DNA from: Cryptomeria japonica
Taxonomy: Eukaryota; Streptophyta; Pinopsida; Cupressales; Cupressaceae
Reading direction: 5' to 3'
Assembly: GCF_030272615.1 (NCBI RefSeq)
Contig: NC_081412.1
Location: 695,276,083-695,340,082 of the forward strand
Length of the DNA stretch: 64,000 nt
Below the pieces are notes generated by a model. The model searched no databases. It saw only the letters and a program-made list of their open reading frames with translations, and was not told the origin of the DNA. Numbering within the stretch: the stretch's first letter is position 1; each line of letters begins with the position of its first letter. This document shows, piece after piece, positions 1 to 12,424 of this stretch. The translations under genes and the position numbers were made by a program.

Positions 1-759
1 TAAATAGGCATTAATATAATTACTTGATTCAATAATAATTATTTATCTCCTAACAAGTTTCCTCCATCCGTGATAATACATCCTTCCTTTATACTTGATT
101 AAATCTTGCGTCTATAAATTAATTATTAATATGATTTTAACGTAAATATATTAATTAATCAAGCAATTGAAAATTGAAGTGCCAAACGTTAAAATGTTAA
201 TTGCTTTATTTAGTATAAGATTCCATCTAGGCTAAATGAGTTCGCAAGATCAAGGTCTTGGACTTATTTTCGAATATATATAATTCCACCACAATACCCT
301 CTTCCAAAGAAATTATTATTATCTCACCATTTAATAAATAAATAATTTCATTTATGCAAAAATCTCTAAATTAATTGACAAGGGATATTATTAATCTCAA
401 TTATTCTTTTTTAATTATTGTAGGAATTAATTAAATTAGCTCTAGCAATTGGATTTTTAAATCCCACGATTTATTTTAACAATAATTATAATATGTCAAA
501 AATTCGACTAAGGGCCAAATAATTCCATAATGAAAATTGTCCTATAAAGTTTAATCTCAAAAACTTATATCTAGGTGGACTAAAAATAATTCCCCATAGC
601 CAAAACAACTTACCAAATTTGTTATAAAATATTCTAAAAGATTAAACTTCATAAGTATTTTAAATTTTAAATCATCTTATTTAACAGTTTATATAATTGT
701 AAATAAAATATGAATGTACAAATAAAATAATTAAACTAATGTTAGATTTATACATTCCT

Positions 760-782
760 ATATATATATATATATATATATA
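760..782. repeat. (TA)n microsatellite
   Basis: An uninterrupted TA dinucleotide run in the AT-rich first kilobase of LTR-A. LTR-B has a longer TA run (8662-8714) at a similar distance before its hairpin. Confidence 0.9.
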
Positions 783-970
783 TTTATTTATTTTACACGT
801 ATATATTTATATGTGAGGATATTTATTTTCCAACATACATTATTATAAAAATCTCCCATTTAAACTAATTAAAATTTAATAAATACCAACAACAAAACAA
901 AACCCTAAACGAACATGATATTATAAGACAAAAACTACAACCTAAATTTTTTTATTTACAAATCTAGCTA

Positions 971-993
971 CCCTAACCCGAACCGGGTTAGGG
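971..993. other. 9-bp hairpin in LTR-A
   Basis: The arms CCCTAACCC and GGGTTAGGG are perfectly complementary and enclose a 5-base loop. The same structure is found at 8835-8857 in LTR-B with one compensatory pair change. It is followed by a pyrimidine-rich stretch and TTGCAGGG, which resembles a splice acceptor; that reading is speculative. Confidence 0.7.
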
Positions 994-1039
994 TTTGTTC
1001 TTATTTGCTTGCAGGGCTGAGGGTTTATTGGGGGCCGTG

Positions 1040-1290
1040 GGGTGCACAAAGGGTGGCGGAGAGGGCATGGCCGCCGCAGCGGTGCCGTCGGCACCACTAC
1101 GGGTCGCGGTCCGCAGAGACGCCGCGGCATCCCTACGGGACGCAGCCCGCAGTGGCGACCACGGTCGCCTCTGCAAGGCACGACCGATAGCAGTGTTGCG
1201 GCGCCTCTGTGGACCTTGGCCCACAGCGGCATCTCTGTGGGTCGCAGCCCACAGAGGGTCTACGCCGCCCGGGGGTAAGGTTGGGTTTCG
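1040..1290. repeat. GC-rich island with inverted repeats in LTR-A
   Basis: A sharply bounded GC-rich block inside very AT-rich DNA, rich in CGC, GCAG and CCCACAG words. It contains short inverted repeats such as CTCTGTGGG and CCCACAGAG around 1230-1255. The overlapping open frames in all phases are a by-product of GC richness; none resembles a protein. It occupies the same relative position as the palindromic array at 8985-9245 in LTR-B. Confidence 0.6.
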
Positions 1291-4288
1291 CCCACCCAAT
1301 TTTTATTTTTTTAAATCTTTTTTTTTTTTAAATTCTTTTTAAAAAAAAAATAAATTATATATATTTAAATATGTATATATATATATAGATTTAATCATTC
1401 ATTTTTTTATTTATATATATGTATATATATAATCATGATAGCTTAGGGGTAGGTTTAATTCAGATTTACCTTAAAATGGATTTATTTTCATAACCTCCTA
1501 AGCTATGCAAAAATAATAAAATATTGGCAGCATAGAAATAGAGGTATATTATTTTTATTTACTTTAAACAATCTGTTTATTTTTATTTTTCCAAAAAAAA
1601 ATCACAGAAAGTAGTTTAACAATATTTAACAAGTTTAAATAATGCTTTCTTTTTCTTTGGGACAATCTAGTTGCTAATTTTAGAGATAGATTATTAGTTT
1701 TAGATTTACTTTCTACAATAAATCAAGGAAAAATAACATAATTAATTAAACTACCACATGCAACATTAGTGCTCATACTAAATGGCTAATTAACTATATT
1801 TGCATTTAGAACTTCCATAAATAGGACTAAATGTTTTATTTCCAGCTTACTAACATACATGCTTTTCTATTTCACTCTTTTCCAATATTTCAAATGCATA
1901 AGGGGTTAAAATGAATTTCTTGATTTTCAAAATAACATATATAGAACAAATATAATTTTTAGAACTATAGGGACTTAATCTAGAAATACACATTTCACTT
2001 TTTTGCAATAATCACTTAATAGAATAATGCATTTCTTTAAGACATGTTAAGAATACAATATAGTCAACATTTCAAATGGGTGAGATACCCAACTAGTCTC
2101 TCATTTCTATTAAATGAGGACTTTAAATAAAATAGATACATTTTCTTTTTTTCAAAGTAAATACAACATATAGCTTTCTTTTTTCATTTCTGCAACTAAA
2201 ATATAAAATATCCCATCCCTTAATCTTTTTCTGCAAAGCAAGTAAATCCAACAACTCGTAGCTTGTCTTTTTCTTTTCTTTCCAAGCAATCTTGCAAATA
2301 AATCATAAAGCTTTGACCATGGAGTGCTCACCTCCTAGCCTAGGCCTACTAGAAGTGACCCTCGAGCTTGGAGAACCAAGCCCTAGATAGGTTACACACA
2401 TGCAAACACAACAAGCAAGGGAAAAACATACAACAACACTTTCCCAACCAAGGCTACACTTCATCACAAAATGTGATGTTTTTACATGGGTGGAAGTGGA
2501 CCAAATACCCTGAGGAGACTACAAGAATGGTAGATCACAAACCCACCTCATGGAAAACAAAGATATATCATAAGTACATTAACCCCACATCCTTATGCCC
2601 CCCAAGGCATCCATGCCATACTTTCTCTCCTTATGACCCCCAAATGCATACACAAGGCTATGCAGCAAGGGTCACATATAAAACCCTTGAGATCACTCTC
2701 ATAAAGAGAGCCTCTCACTCGAGGGTTGTCAAACTCCTTCCACCCGCAAGGCCATCCTACTCTCCCAAGAGTAGGAGGCCTTGGTTACTCCCAAATCACA
2801 AGAAAATGCATAAAAGAAATAAGAGATAGGTCACATAATAATTTCACAAAGGAAAATACAAGAAAACAACTTATACATACAAACAATCTTTCCAACATAA
2901 ACATACAACATAAAAGAGAGAAGATGAATCCAACCTTAAATCTACCCAAAGGTTTGCTAGAACTAGTTTGAGGATGAGCAACCCAATTCCACAATCCTTT
3001 CTTCTACACTTAGCCAAAATTCGATCCCAAAACTATTCTTTTCAAAATTGCATGATCTTCAAAAATGGAGAGTGGGTGCTTACCCACAAAGTATCTCATT
3101 CTTGCCTAAAAAGACCTGAGTGAGAGTTCTCACAGGTTTCTAAAACTAAAAAAGGAAAAAGTAAGAGAAAGTGAGAAAAAGGATCTCACATCAAAAGGGA
3201 AGGTTATCTAACCTAGATGGCACCTTCTAATTGAATTTTAGCTCACCTTAGGAAACCCACTTTTTGAGGTGACTAAATAGTCACATGGAAGTAGACACAT
3301 GCCTAAAAATACTCCTAACCCATAGGTATACCTTATGGACTTTAGGAAACACCTTTAAACTACCCCTAGGAGTCCATTTGACCCCTTATAAACCCATCTG
3401 AATTTAACTTTCGGGTCAAACCTGAGTTGACCACTCCAAAGACTCTCTACCCAAGGAAAATTTAGAACCACATTCAAATGTTTGAAAAAAGCTATGGTTG
3501 AAACAACTCCCTCCAAGAGACAAGTCAAAAATCAAGACATAAATCAACACGCGTGTCAAGTGACACAATAAAATACATTACAAAATTACACATGAAATTT
3601 GTCTCTTGTTGGATTTACACAAATTAATAAATTTAATTTAACACACATGCAATATTTACTTTCACAAATAAATACATTACAAAATTACACATGAAATTTG
3701 TCTCTTGTACGATACATACGGGGTGTTGTCTCTCCAAATAGACAACCCCTGGCTTTACGAATGTACATAGGTCTAGGTTTGGTTCTCCATAATGTTTCCA
3801 TGGTCACATGGATAATTTTCCTATGCATCTCAATTACACATTAGTAATTCCAAATATCCTCATATAATATTAAACACGTGAATAAGAATACACATCAAAC
3901 ACTCTGCATACAATTTACATTTAAACAAATCGATATATCTTATATTTGAATAAATCGACATAAGCAATTATCATAATCCTCATAATTTTGATCCATACAT
4001 AAGACATGCATCCTATTTCTATCATCATAGTAAAGTCCTGCAAATCCAATAATGACATACATCGTCTCAAAGTTATCCTATTCTAGAATCATATAAAGTT
4101 ATGTATCCATAACACATCAAAATGTACACCTCAAGGTGAAATGATTCCGTAACCTGGTTCAATTACTTTTCTCACCAATCTATCCGTCTAACATAGCCCA
4201 TCCTATTGAATTATAGCATTTATTAGTAAGGTCAACCATGGTCAACTGAGTTAACCAGAGCTTGATCGGAGAGGGGCTCTACATCAAC

Positions 4289-7049
4289 ATTTGCTTAATC
4301 CATAGTACCTGTGTACAGTTAGTTGTTGCTGCAACATATTCTAATTTTGTTGTTGATAAAGATGTACAACTTTATTTCTTACTCAACCAAGAAACTAGTT
4401 TGTTTCCAAGAAAGAATGCTCCATCGGTGGTGCTTTTTCTATCATCCATATCTCCTGCCCAATTTGCATCTGTATATGCATATAATTCAAAGTTTTCATC
4501 TCTAGGATACCATAATCCAAGATCTGAAGTGCCTTGTAAGTACCGGAAAATCCTTTTTACTGCTGATTCATGATTTTCTCTAGGATTACTCTGAAATATT
4601 GAAACAATACATACTGCATTCATGCTATCAGGTCTGGTTTGTGTCAAATACACTAAACCTCCTATCATATATTTGTATCTAGTTGGATTAACAAGTGTAG
4701 ATTCATCCCTTAGAGATAATTTGTCATTTGTAGTCATAGGTGTGCTTACCGATTTAGAGTTCTCCATCCCAAATTTCTTTAGTAGCTCTTTTAAGTACTT
4801 GGATTGACTCAAGAATATACCTTTATCAGTCTATGAAATCTGCAATCTTAAAAAGAATTTTATTTCTCCAATCATAGACATTTCAAATTCTTGCTGCATT
4901 TTAATAGAAAATTCTTAATATCATCAACAAATACTTCTATAACCAAGATGTCACCATTAGTCACTTTATAATATAGATTGTTGTCTATATTACCTTTAGA
5001 AAAATCAATCTTCAAAAGATACTTATCCAATCTTGCATACCAAGCTCTTGGAGCTTGCTTTAATCCATACAAAGCTTTTCTTAACCTACAAACCATATCT
5101 TTGTTATCTATCAAAGAAAATCCATCAAGTTGTTCAATGTAAACTTCTTCTTCAAGATCTCCATTCAAAAATACACATTTAATATCCATTTGATATACTT
5201 TGTAGTTCTTATGTGCTACAAAAGCCAAACATAATCTGACTACCTCAATTCTAGCTACTAGTGCAAAGGTTTCATTGTAATCAATTCCTTCTTTCTAAGA
5301 ATATCCCTTACACACTAGTCTTGCTTTATTTCTTATAACCTTACCATCTTTATTAAGTTTGTTTCTGAATACCCATTTGGTTCCAATTACATTTTTATCT
5401 TTAGGTCGGGGAACTAATGTTCAAGTGTTATTCTTCTCAATTTGTTCTAATTCTTCTTCCATAGCTTTAACCCAAAATTTATCTTCACATGCCTTATTAA
5501 CTGATGACGGTTCAATTTGAGAAATAAGACATACCTCTTCATTTTCCAATCTTCCTCTTGTCATAACTCCTTTAAACTTGTTTCCAATTATCTGATCTTC
5601 AGAGTGATTCAGTCTTACATACCAGGGCGTCTTTGTTTGATGTTGTTCCTCAGTTACTATGGAATTTTCAAATGATACCAGGGTAACTGGATCTTCATTC
5701 TATACCGGTGGATTCAGAGTAGGTTCATTTGTCAAAATTTCTGTTGCCGGTTCAAAGTCTATATACCTTGAAGTTCCTCTAAATTGTTCATCAATCTTTA
5801 CATTTGTACTTTCAACAATTTTCTACAATCTTTTGTTAAAACATCTATATGCCTTGCTCTTAGATAAATAACCAATAAATATTCCTTCATCACTTTTAGG
5901 ATCAAATTTGCCAATATACTCATCTCTTCTGATATAACATTTACTTCCAAAAATTTTGAAATATTTAAGAGTAGGACTAATACCAAACCATAGTTAATGA
6001 GGGGTCTTACCGGTTTCACCTTTGATGTAAACTTTGTTGAATGTATAGACCATTGTACTGACTACTTCTCTCCAATATACATGTGGTAGGTTTGCTTCTG
6101 ATAACATACTTCTTGCTGCATCCAAGATAGTTCTATTTTTCCTTTCAACAACTCCATTATGTCGTGGTGTCTGAGGTGTTGATAGCTGTCTTCTGATTCC
6201 ATTTACTTCACAAAATGTATTAAATTCCTTAGATGTATATTCTCCTCCTTGATCTGATCTTAGACATTTGATTTTCTTACTGGTTTCATTTTCTACCATT
6301 GCTTTGAACAGTTTGAACTTTCCAAGTGCTTCTGATTTTTCTTTGAGAAAAGTAACCCAACACATTCTAGAATAGTCATCAATGATTAGCATGGAATATC
6401 TATCACCTTGTAAGCTTTTAGTTCTAGCTGGACCACATAAATCGGTATGAATTAAATCAAGAGAATTATTGGATTTCTCTGGAATACTTTTGAAACTAGC
6501 TCTAACTTGTTTTCCAAATTGACATTCCTTACATATTGTATTGTGAGGTTTGACAATTTTAGGTAAATCTCTAACTGCCTTAATAGTGTTGATTTTCACC
6601 ATGCAATCAAAGTTTACATGACAGAGTCTCTTATGCCATAGCTAACTTTCATAAATATGTGCAATTAAGCATGTCTTTTCACTGTTATTCAAATGAAAGA
6701 TATTACCTCTAGTCTGATTACTGGTTGCAATTTCCAAACCAGTTCTATTCATGATTTTGCATTTTCCATTTTTCAATTATAACTGAAATCCTTTCTCAAC
6801 TAATTGACCAACACTCAAAAGATTATGCTTTAATCCTTCAACATAGTAAACATTGTTAGTGTTATGCTTACCATCAAGAGATATTATACCCTTACCTTTG
6901 ATCAAACAAGCTTTGTCATCTCCAAATCTCACTAAGCCTCCATTGTATTCTTGAAAGTTCAAGAATTTACCTTCGTCTCTTGTCATATGATGTGAGCATC
7001 CTGAATCAATGATCCACTCATCCTTTACTTCAACTTTAGCTGCCAAGGC
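4289..7049 (-). pseudogene. E6 pol pseudogene: protease, integrase, RT, partial RNase H
   Basis: Remnant of a copia pol polyprotein, which processes, copies and integrates the element from cytoplasmic particles. In order along the minus strand: protease with DSGCSHHM near 6995; integrase with the CKECQFGKQ zinc cysteines near 6520, then DLIHTDLCG, SDQGGEYTS and NGVVERKN around 6440-6150; RT with [20 protein letters not shown] and [11 protein letters not shown] around 5190-5030; and RNase H with DANWAGD and DRKST around 4480-4420. Frameshifts or stops break it near 6000, 5300 and 4850. The RT catalytic region is damaged (FVDDI is followed by a deletion near 4905). It is truncated at 4284 by LTR-A. 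The family assignment is firm. Confidence 0.88.
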
Positions 7050-7990
7050 CTATTCTATCGGTTGAGCAGTAGGTGTCGGTTGATCTTCTATTATAGCAAC
7101 AAAAACCCATCCATTTTCTATCGGATCCTCATCGGAATCATTAGTCAATCCTTCATCAACAATGTAACAAGATTTATCTTTATTCTTCTTAAATCTGTAT
7201 CTCTGATATTCGGGGTTAGGCTTGTATGTTCTTCTAGCTTCTTCTCTTACTCTAGCATGTCTATCAGGGCATCTTGAAGCCATATGACCAATCTTATTGC
7301 AGTTAAAACATTTAAAGGGTGCTTTACCTTCATACTTACTTCCAACTAGACCTTTAGGCATTTTCCATGCAAATAGTGCTTCAAGTTCTTCAAGTTCTTC
7401 ATTTTCTTTCCTTCTTTCTTCAAGTTCTCTTGCATAAAAGGCTTTCCAATCAGATTTGTCAAATGATGGAGTAGATGACATTGATGCTTTAAAGGATAAA
7501 TTTGTCTTTATAATAGCAACAAGACCAAATTCTTCAATTTCAAAAGCTGAAAGTTTTCCAATCAATGTATCCCTAGTTACTGATGTATTAGGCATTTTTC
7601 TTAACTCATTTATAGTAGTGACTTTCATTTTATATGTCAATGGCAATCCTCTTAAAACTTTTGAAACAATTTCATCCTCACTTAAGGTTCCTCCACCACA
7701 TTTAATACCCAAAACAATCAAATTTACTCTTTCCATAAAGGCAGAAATACTTTCATCTTCTTCCATTTTCAGATGTTCATACCTGACCTGGAAGCTTTCA
7801 AGTTTTGCAATTTTGACTTTGGAATCTCCTTCATTCAGTGTTTCCAAATGATCCCAAATAGCTTTAGCAGTAGACCTATCTGATAGTCCCATGATTTGTT
7901 GATCAAATAATGTGCTCAAAAGTGCTTCTCTTGCTTTGCAATCATTTTTTTCATCTTTAGTTAAGTTAGGTGGATTGGGCTGACTCTGAG
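7050..7990 (-). pseudogene. E6 gag, main part, ending in UAG
   Basis: Copia Gag, which forms the particle and binds RNA. The zinc knuckle CFNCNKIGHMASRC near 7300 fits CX2CX4HX4C. Counting one copy of the TAGGA duplication, the frame continues exactly from the start fragment at 12232-12368, so LTR-B is a clean insertion into this gene. The frame ends in TAG at 7050-7052 and then runs open into protease in the same phase, exactly as in E5. Apart from the insertion and one stop in the first fragment, this part is open for 289 codons. Confidence 0.85.
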
Positions 7991-7995
7991 TAGGA
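7991..7995. repeat. Target site duplication of LTR-B, left copy
   Basis: TAGGA, repeated directly at 12227-12231. Removing LTR-B and one copy restores the gag reading frame seen in E5. Confidence 0.9.
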
Positions 7996-8658
7996 TGTCA
8001 TGCCCAACATTTAGGGCAAAAATGGAATGATTTTTTTAAAAAAAATACTAATTAATCAACAAAGTTCACTATCTCGACATGCATTAACATGTTTGCCATA
8101 ACAATATTCAAGCTAATTCTGATACTAACTAAGTATCGAAATTAATTGAATTTTATTTGCGGAAAACTAAATGATTTAATTTTATTTTGACAAGATACCT
8201 AGTCAATAGATTAATTAAATCAAACTCATTAAAATTAGAAGGTGAAGATAAATTTAATCTCCAATAAGACTATATAGTCTAAAAATCCATTTTTAAACCA
8301 CTAATTATAATAATCATTTAAAGTGTCATTTAATTTAGATAAGTTAATTTACACGGGCAAAATTAATTACGAGTAGCTATTAATCGACTTGGAAACCTAA
8401 TTAAAAATTATTTTTCTAGCATCCACTCTAACCTCAAAATGAAAGGTGCTTAAATTAATCCCTTTAAAATCCAACTTATAATTTAATGCTCTAATTAAAT
8501 TAACTAGGGCATAACTAAGTATTTATCACACTAAATACATTTAAAAATATAAGACTAAGCTTTATTCTTTACACTTATATATATATATTTTTTAAACTTC
8601 CTATTAGTATATCATATAGAGGTATTTAAATATTTAAAACTCTATATAAATACATACC

Positions 8659-8661
<3 letters not shown>

Positions 8662-8714
<53 letters not shown>
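8662..8714. repeat. (TA)n microsatellite in LTR-B
   Basis: About 26 uninterrupted TA units. Shorter AT-rich dinucleotide runs recur at 9310-9326 and 9498-9512. Confidence 0.95.
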
Positions 8715-8718
<4 letters not shown>

Positions 8719-8834
8719 CTTCTAAAAGATCTTTCCAACTAACTAGCCATTAAGCCCTTCAAACCCTATTTAGGAATTTTCCATTATAAAATGGCCCTAA
8801 CTAAATGAGTTAAACATTTTATTTAATTTTATTA

Positions 8835-8857
8835 CCCTAGCCCTACCCGGGCTAGGG
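8835..8857. other. 9-bp hairpin in LTR-B
   Basis: The arms CCCTAGCCC and GGGCTAGGG enclose a 5-base loop. Compared with the LTR-A hairpin, the sixth pair is G-C instead of A-T, with both bases changed. This suggests the pairing itself is maintained. Confidence 0.7.
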
Positions 8858-8984
8858 TTTAATATATTCTTTTTTTTTTTGCTTAACCCCCATGTTGCAG
8901 GGTCGAGTTAAGGGAGAGTTAGCGGCACAGAGGCGGATGAAAGAGAGGTGGGGTTTTTCTTTGAGGCGGCTCGGCCATGGCCGC

Positions 8985-9245
8985 CCACTATGCATTGCAC
9001 AGTGTTCGGCCTTGCCACCCACTGTGTAGCACATAGTGTGCGGCCCCGTCGTCCACTGTGCACTGCACAGTGTGCGGCACCGTCATCCACTGTGCACTGC
9101 ACAGTGCGTGGCTCCACCGGTCACTATGCATCACACAGTGAATGGCGTCCACTGTGCACTGCATAGTGTGTGGCACCGTCATCCACTGTGCACTGCACAG
9201 TGCGTGGCTCCGCTGGTCACTGTGCATGGCTTGCCCACCGTTCAC
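8985..9245. repeat. Array of CACTGTGC/GCACAGTG palindromes
   Basis: About seven imperfect units of roughly 33-37 bp. Each contains inverted arms such as CACTGTGC and GCACAGTG around a 3-base loop, separated by CGGC-, CCGTC- or GGCTCC-type spacers. The units differ at single positions. The open frames crossing the array on both strands follow from the repeat and have no protein-like features. The spacing is too short and too palindromic for a CRISPR array. Confidence 0.8.
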
Positions 9246-12231
9246 TGTGCTCGGCCCCCTTTTTCCCCCTTTTTTTTTTTATTTAATATTTTTTTTAAAA
9301 AAATTTATATGTATATATATATATATTTCTCAATATATATTTTACATGCAATTTTTTTTTTTTAAAACAAAATAACAAAGGTAAATCATTATGTTAAATA
9401 AACTTAGGCTTACATTTTCATTTGTTTTGCAAGGTATTTATATGGCATGTTTTATATAAAAATATATATAAATATATTCATGCTTTCTACATATATATAT
9501 ATATATATATATAACTTATAGTATTAATTCTTTTTTTAAACTAACATCGAAATCATGAGAGATTCTGATTTACAAATGTAGGAAAGGAAATATAGTAATA
9601 AGCCTGTTTAATGGAGGGATATTTTCCAGAACTATTTTGTACTCTATTGATTTACAAAAAATAGAATTATAAAATTATTTTTAAATCTAAAATATGCATG
9701 CAAATCTAGTTAATGCCTTTCCTATTTATTTTTATTTTAAATGCTTAAAAATGGAATAAATTTACTGCTAAACTATTTATCATAACACATCGGATATATA
9801 TATTTCTTTTTCTGTACTTAGGAAATAATATTTTAGGAATACATTATACTTTTCTGCAATAAATACATTCATTGATTTTACAACTAATACAGCAACTAAA
9901 TAAACACTTTTTTTTTATACTTAAAATCTAACAGCAAATACAACTCATATTTTTCTGCAAGTAGAATGAAGATAAAATTCTCGGATAAAAAGAAGAACAC
10001 AGATTTAAATAAAACTAATTTTTCCATATTACAAAGACTATTGCATGCAATTCAAAAGTAACCCTTTTTTTTCAAAACAGAAAATAGAAATATAACTAGC
10101 TTTTTACAACTCTAAAGATATTCTGCAAAATTACAGGATGTTTCTTTATTTAACTACAATAACAAATCTCATGTCTATATTTCAAATTTACAACTTGCCT
10201 CTCATTTCAACGAGTGAGGGTGTATTTCTCCTATCAAAACTAATAACTGCAAATGAATTTAGATTTCTTCAACAATAATCTTCTGCAACTTTTCACTTTT
10301 CCTATTCTTTTCTCTTGACATTCCTGCATAATAATTCACAAATATGACCATGGAGTGCTCACCTCCTAGCCTAGGCTAACTGGTAGCCACCCCCGAGCTC
10401 AGAGAACCAAGCCCTAGATGGGTAACAAACATGCAAACACATAGAAGGCAGGAAGCACACAAATTTCAAACACACTCCCAACTTGGCTACACTGCACCAC
10501 ACTTTGGTGATGACCTTTTCAAGGGTGGTAGTGGACCAATACCCTGAGGAGAACTACAAGTATGGAAAACAAGTAGCCACCTCATGGCACAAAAAATACA
10601 TCAAGAATTTCAACCCCTTAATCCTTATGCCCCCCAAAGGCATTCTAGCCTTATATCCCTCCTTATGACCCCCATTGCACAAACAGGCCATGCAGCAAGG
10701 GTCACACAAAAATCCCTTGTGATCACTCTCAAAACAAGAGTCTCTCACTCGAGGGTTGTCACTGCTACCACCCACAAGATCCTCCTCTCTCCCAAGAGTA
10801 AGAGGTCTTGAGAAAACTCCCAAAAACATAGACAAAACATAATGCAAAATACCAAATGAAATTCCTAAAAAGGACATACAAGAAAATAGATTTCTTACAC
10901 CAACATACTTTCAAACACATGCAAAGAAAATAAGACATTTTAAAGAATAATGAAACCACCTTAATCTGCCCAAAGGTAGGATAATATTTGAGGAAGAGCT
11001 GCCCAATCCACGGATCTTCTTCTTCTACCCTTAGCCAAATTTTTTATTCAAATCTATTCTATTCTTTTCAAAAATTATCTTGTCTCCAAAAATGGAGAGT
11101 GGGGGATTACCCTCAAATTTTCAAATTCTTGCTTAAGAAGCTCATTCTCTCAGTGCTCACAAGTTTCTAAAAACTAAAGAGGAAAGTAAGACAGAATGGG
11201 AAAAATACTCTCATTCGAATAGGAAAGTTTACAACTAAGTTCAAACTTCTAATTTCAATTTTCGCACAACTCAGAAAAGCCAAATTTTAGAATGTTAAAA
11301 AAGTCACTTAGGAGTAGAAACTTGCCTAAAATTACCCCTAACCCTTAGGTATACCTTATGGGCTTTAGGAAACCCTATTAAACTACCCCTAGGTATTCAT
11401 TTAACCCATTTTAAACCCCTCTGAAGTTTATTTTCAGGTCAAACATATGTTGACCTCTCCAAAGATTCTTTTCCCAAGGTATTTATGACATCACATTACA
11501 TTAATTGAAAAGCTATAGTTGAACACTTTCCTACCAAGAGACAAAAATAAAACATTTAAACTTAAATCCACACGTGTCAAGTGACACAAATAAAACATTT
11601 TTACAATTTAAAACATGAAATCGTCTCTTGTGGATTTTACACAATAACTTTAAATAACACTTAACACACATGCAGCATATACTATTACGAATAAAATACA
11701 CCACAAACGGGGTGTTGTCTCTCCAAATAGACAACCCCTAGCTTACGAACATACTTAAGTCTAGGTTTGGTTCTCCCTAAATTTTCCATGGTCACATGGT
11801 TAATTTCCTGTGCATCTCAATTTACACATTAGTACTTTCAAAAATCCACATATAATATAATTCCAAGGAATAACAATACACATCATCACTTGCATACAAC
11901 TTTCATCTGCACAGATTAAATACATCTTTTATCAAGCAATTTCATCCTAATTCACATAAACTTAACCATACATCATGGTTCTATTATCATAGTAAAGTCC
12001 TGCAAATTCCATAACGACATCTATCATTGCAATATCATCTTATCTAACAATCATGTAGTGTTCTATCTCATAAAGCATATCAGTAAATCATCAAAACATA
12101 GCAATGTTATCAAAATCCTGAAATCATATAAGTTCTAAGTTTTAAAATGCATCAAAATAAAGTATCCATAATAGTCTAAATATAAAATCCACTGAAAGTC
12201 AGACGGAGTTGAGGTGAGGCCTCACATAGGA

Positions 12232-12368
12232 GCAGTATAACCATTCTTTGTAACATCTCAGATGTCCTTTCCAATACAATTTCGATGTGTCTCCATTCTG
12301 ATCTTCCATATGCCATAGTTGGCTCCATCAAGTTTAGGACTGTCCTTCTTGAAATAGTTAGTAGACAT
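12232..12368 (-). pseudogene. E6 gag, N-terminal fragment
   Basis: Starts with ATG at 12368-12366 and reads MSTNYFKKDSPKLDG, matching the E5 gag start nearly residue for residue. A TGA replaces a tryptophan codon near residue 37. The fragment stops at the LTR-B insertion; the gene resumes at 7990. The primer binding site lies about 40 bp upstream, as in E5. Confidence 0.85.
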
Positions 12369-12409
12369 TGGATCTCCTCAAGCTGTTAAACTTCTACAAA
12401 AGAGGACTA

Positions 12410-12422
12410 GGCTCTGATACCA
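12410..12422 (-). promoter_or_regulatory. E6 primer binding site
   Basis: The minus strand reads TGGTATCAGAGCC, the sequence expected to pair with the 3' end of initiator-methionine tRNA and standard for plant copia elements. It lies two bases inside the LTR end. This copy is intact, whereas E5 has TGGTATTAGAGCC. Confidence 0.9.
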
Positions 12423-12424
12423 AT

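Larger units (their letters stand above)
1..4283. mobile_element. LTR-A: right part of a long LTR-like block
   Basis: This non-coding block of more than 4.2 kb ends in CTCTACA at 4283. The copia E6 coding sequence begins immediately after it, at a TCAAC that aligns with the matching spot in E5 (about 26548), so LTR-A is inserted in E6. It shares its layout with LTR-B: an AT-rich start, a 23-bp hairpin, a GC-rich island, a segment beginning near GACCATGGAGTGCTCACCTC (about 2317 here, 10346 in LTR-B), and long AT-rich tails. The left end is outside the window. No retrotransposon protein was found, so it is probably a solo LTR or a large derivative without pol. Confidence 0.6.
7996..12226. mobile_element. 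LTR-B: 4231-bp probable solo LTR
   Basis: It starts TGTCATGCCC, ends GGCCTCACA (TG...CA), and is flanked by the 5-bp direct repeat TAGGA, which is the signature of LTR-element integration. I found no repeat of its start near its end, no primer binding site and no retrotransposon protein, so a single very long LTR left by recombination is the simplest reading. A large non-autonomous element with short, unrecognised LTRs is the alternative. Inside are a TA run, a hairpin at 8835-8857, a palindromic tandem array at 8985-9245, and more than 2.9 kb of unique AT-rich sequence that partly matches LTR-A (for example 10346-10420 with 2317-2395). Confidence 0.75.

Noticed and set aside
942-1342. Overlapping open frames on both strands in the GC-rich island of LTR-A
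   Set aside because: They are open in several phases at once because of base composition, are Arg/Ala/Pro-rich, and coincide with inverted repeats; no protein family features.
2368-2829. 153-codon frame in LTR-A
   Set aside because: The corresponding segment of LTR-B does not keep the frame, so it is unlikely to be coding.
8985-9245. CRISPR-like array
   Set aside because: Units are short, imperfect and palindromic with no unique spacers, in a plant LTR.
8852-9375. Cys/His-rich open frames across the 9-kb array
   Set aside because: They are translations of the CACTGTGC/GCACAGTG repeat in different phases.
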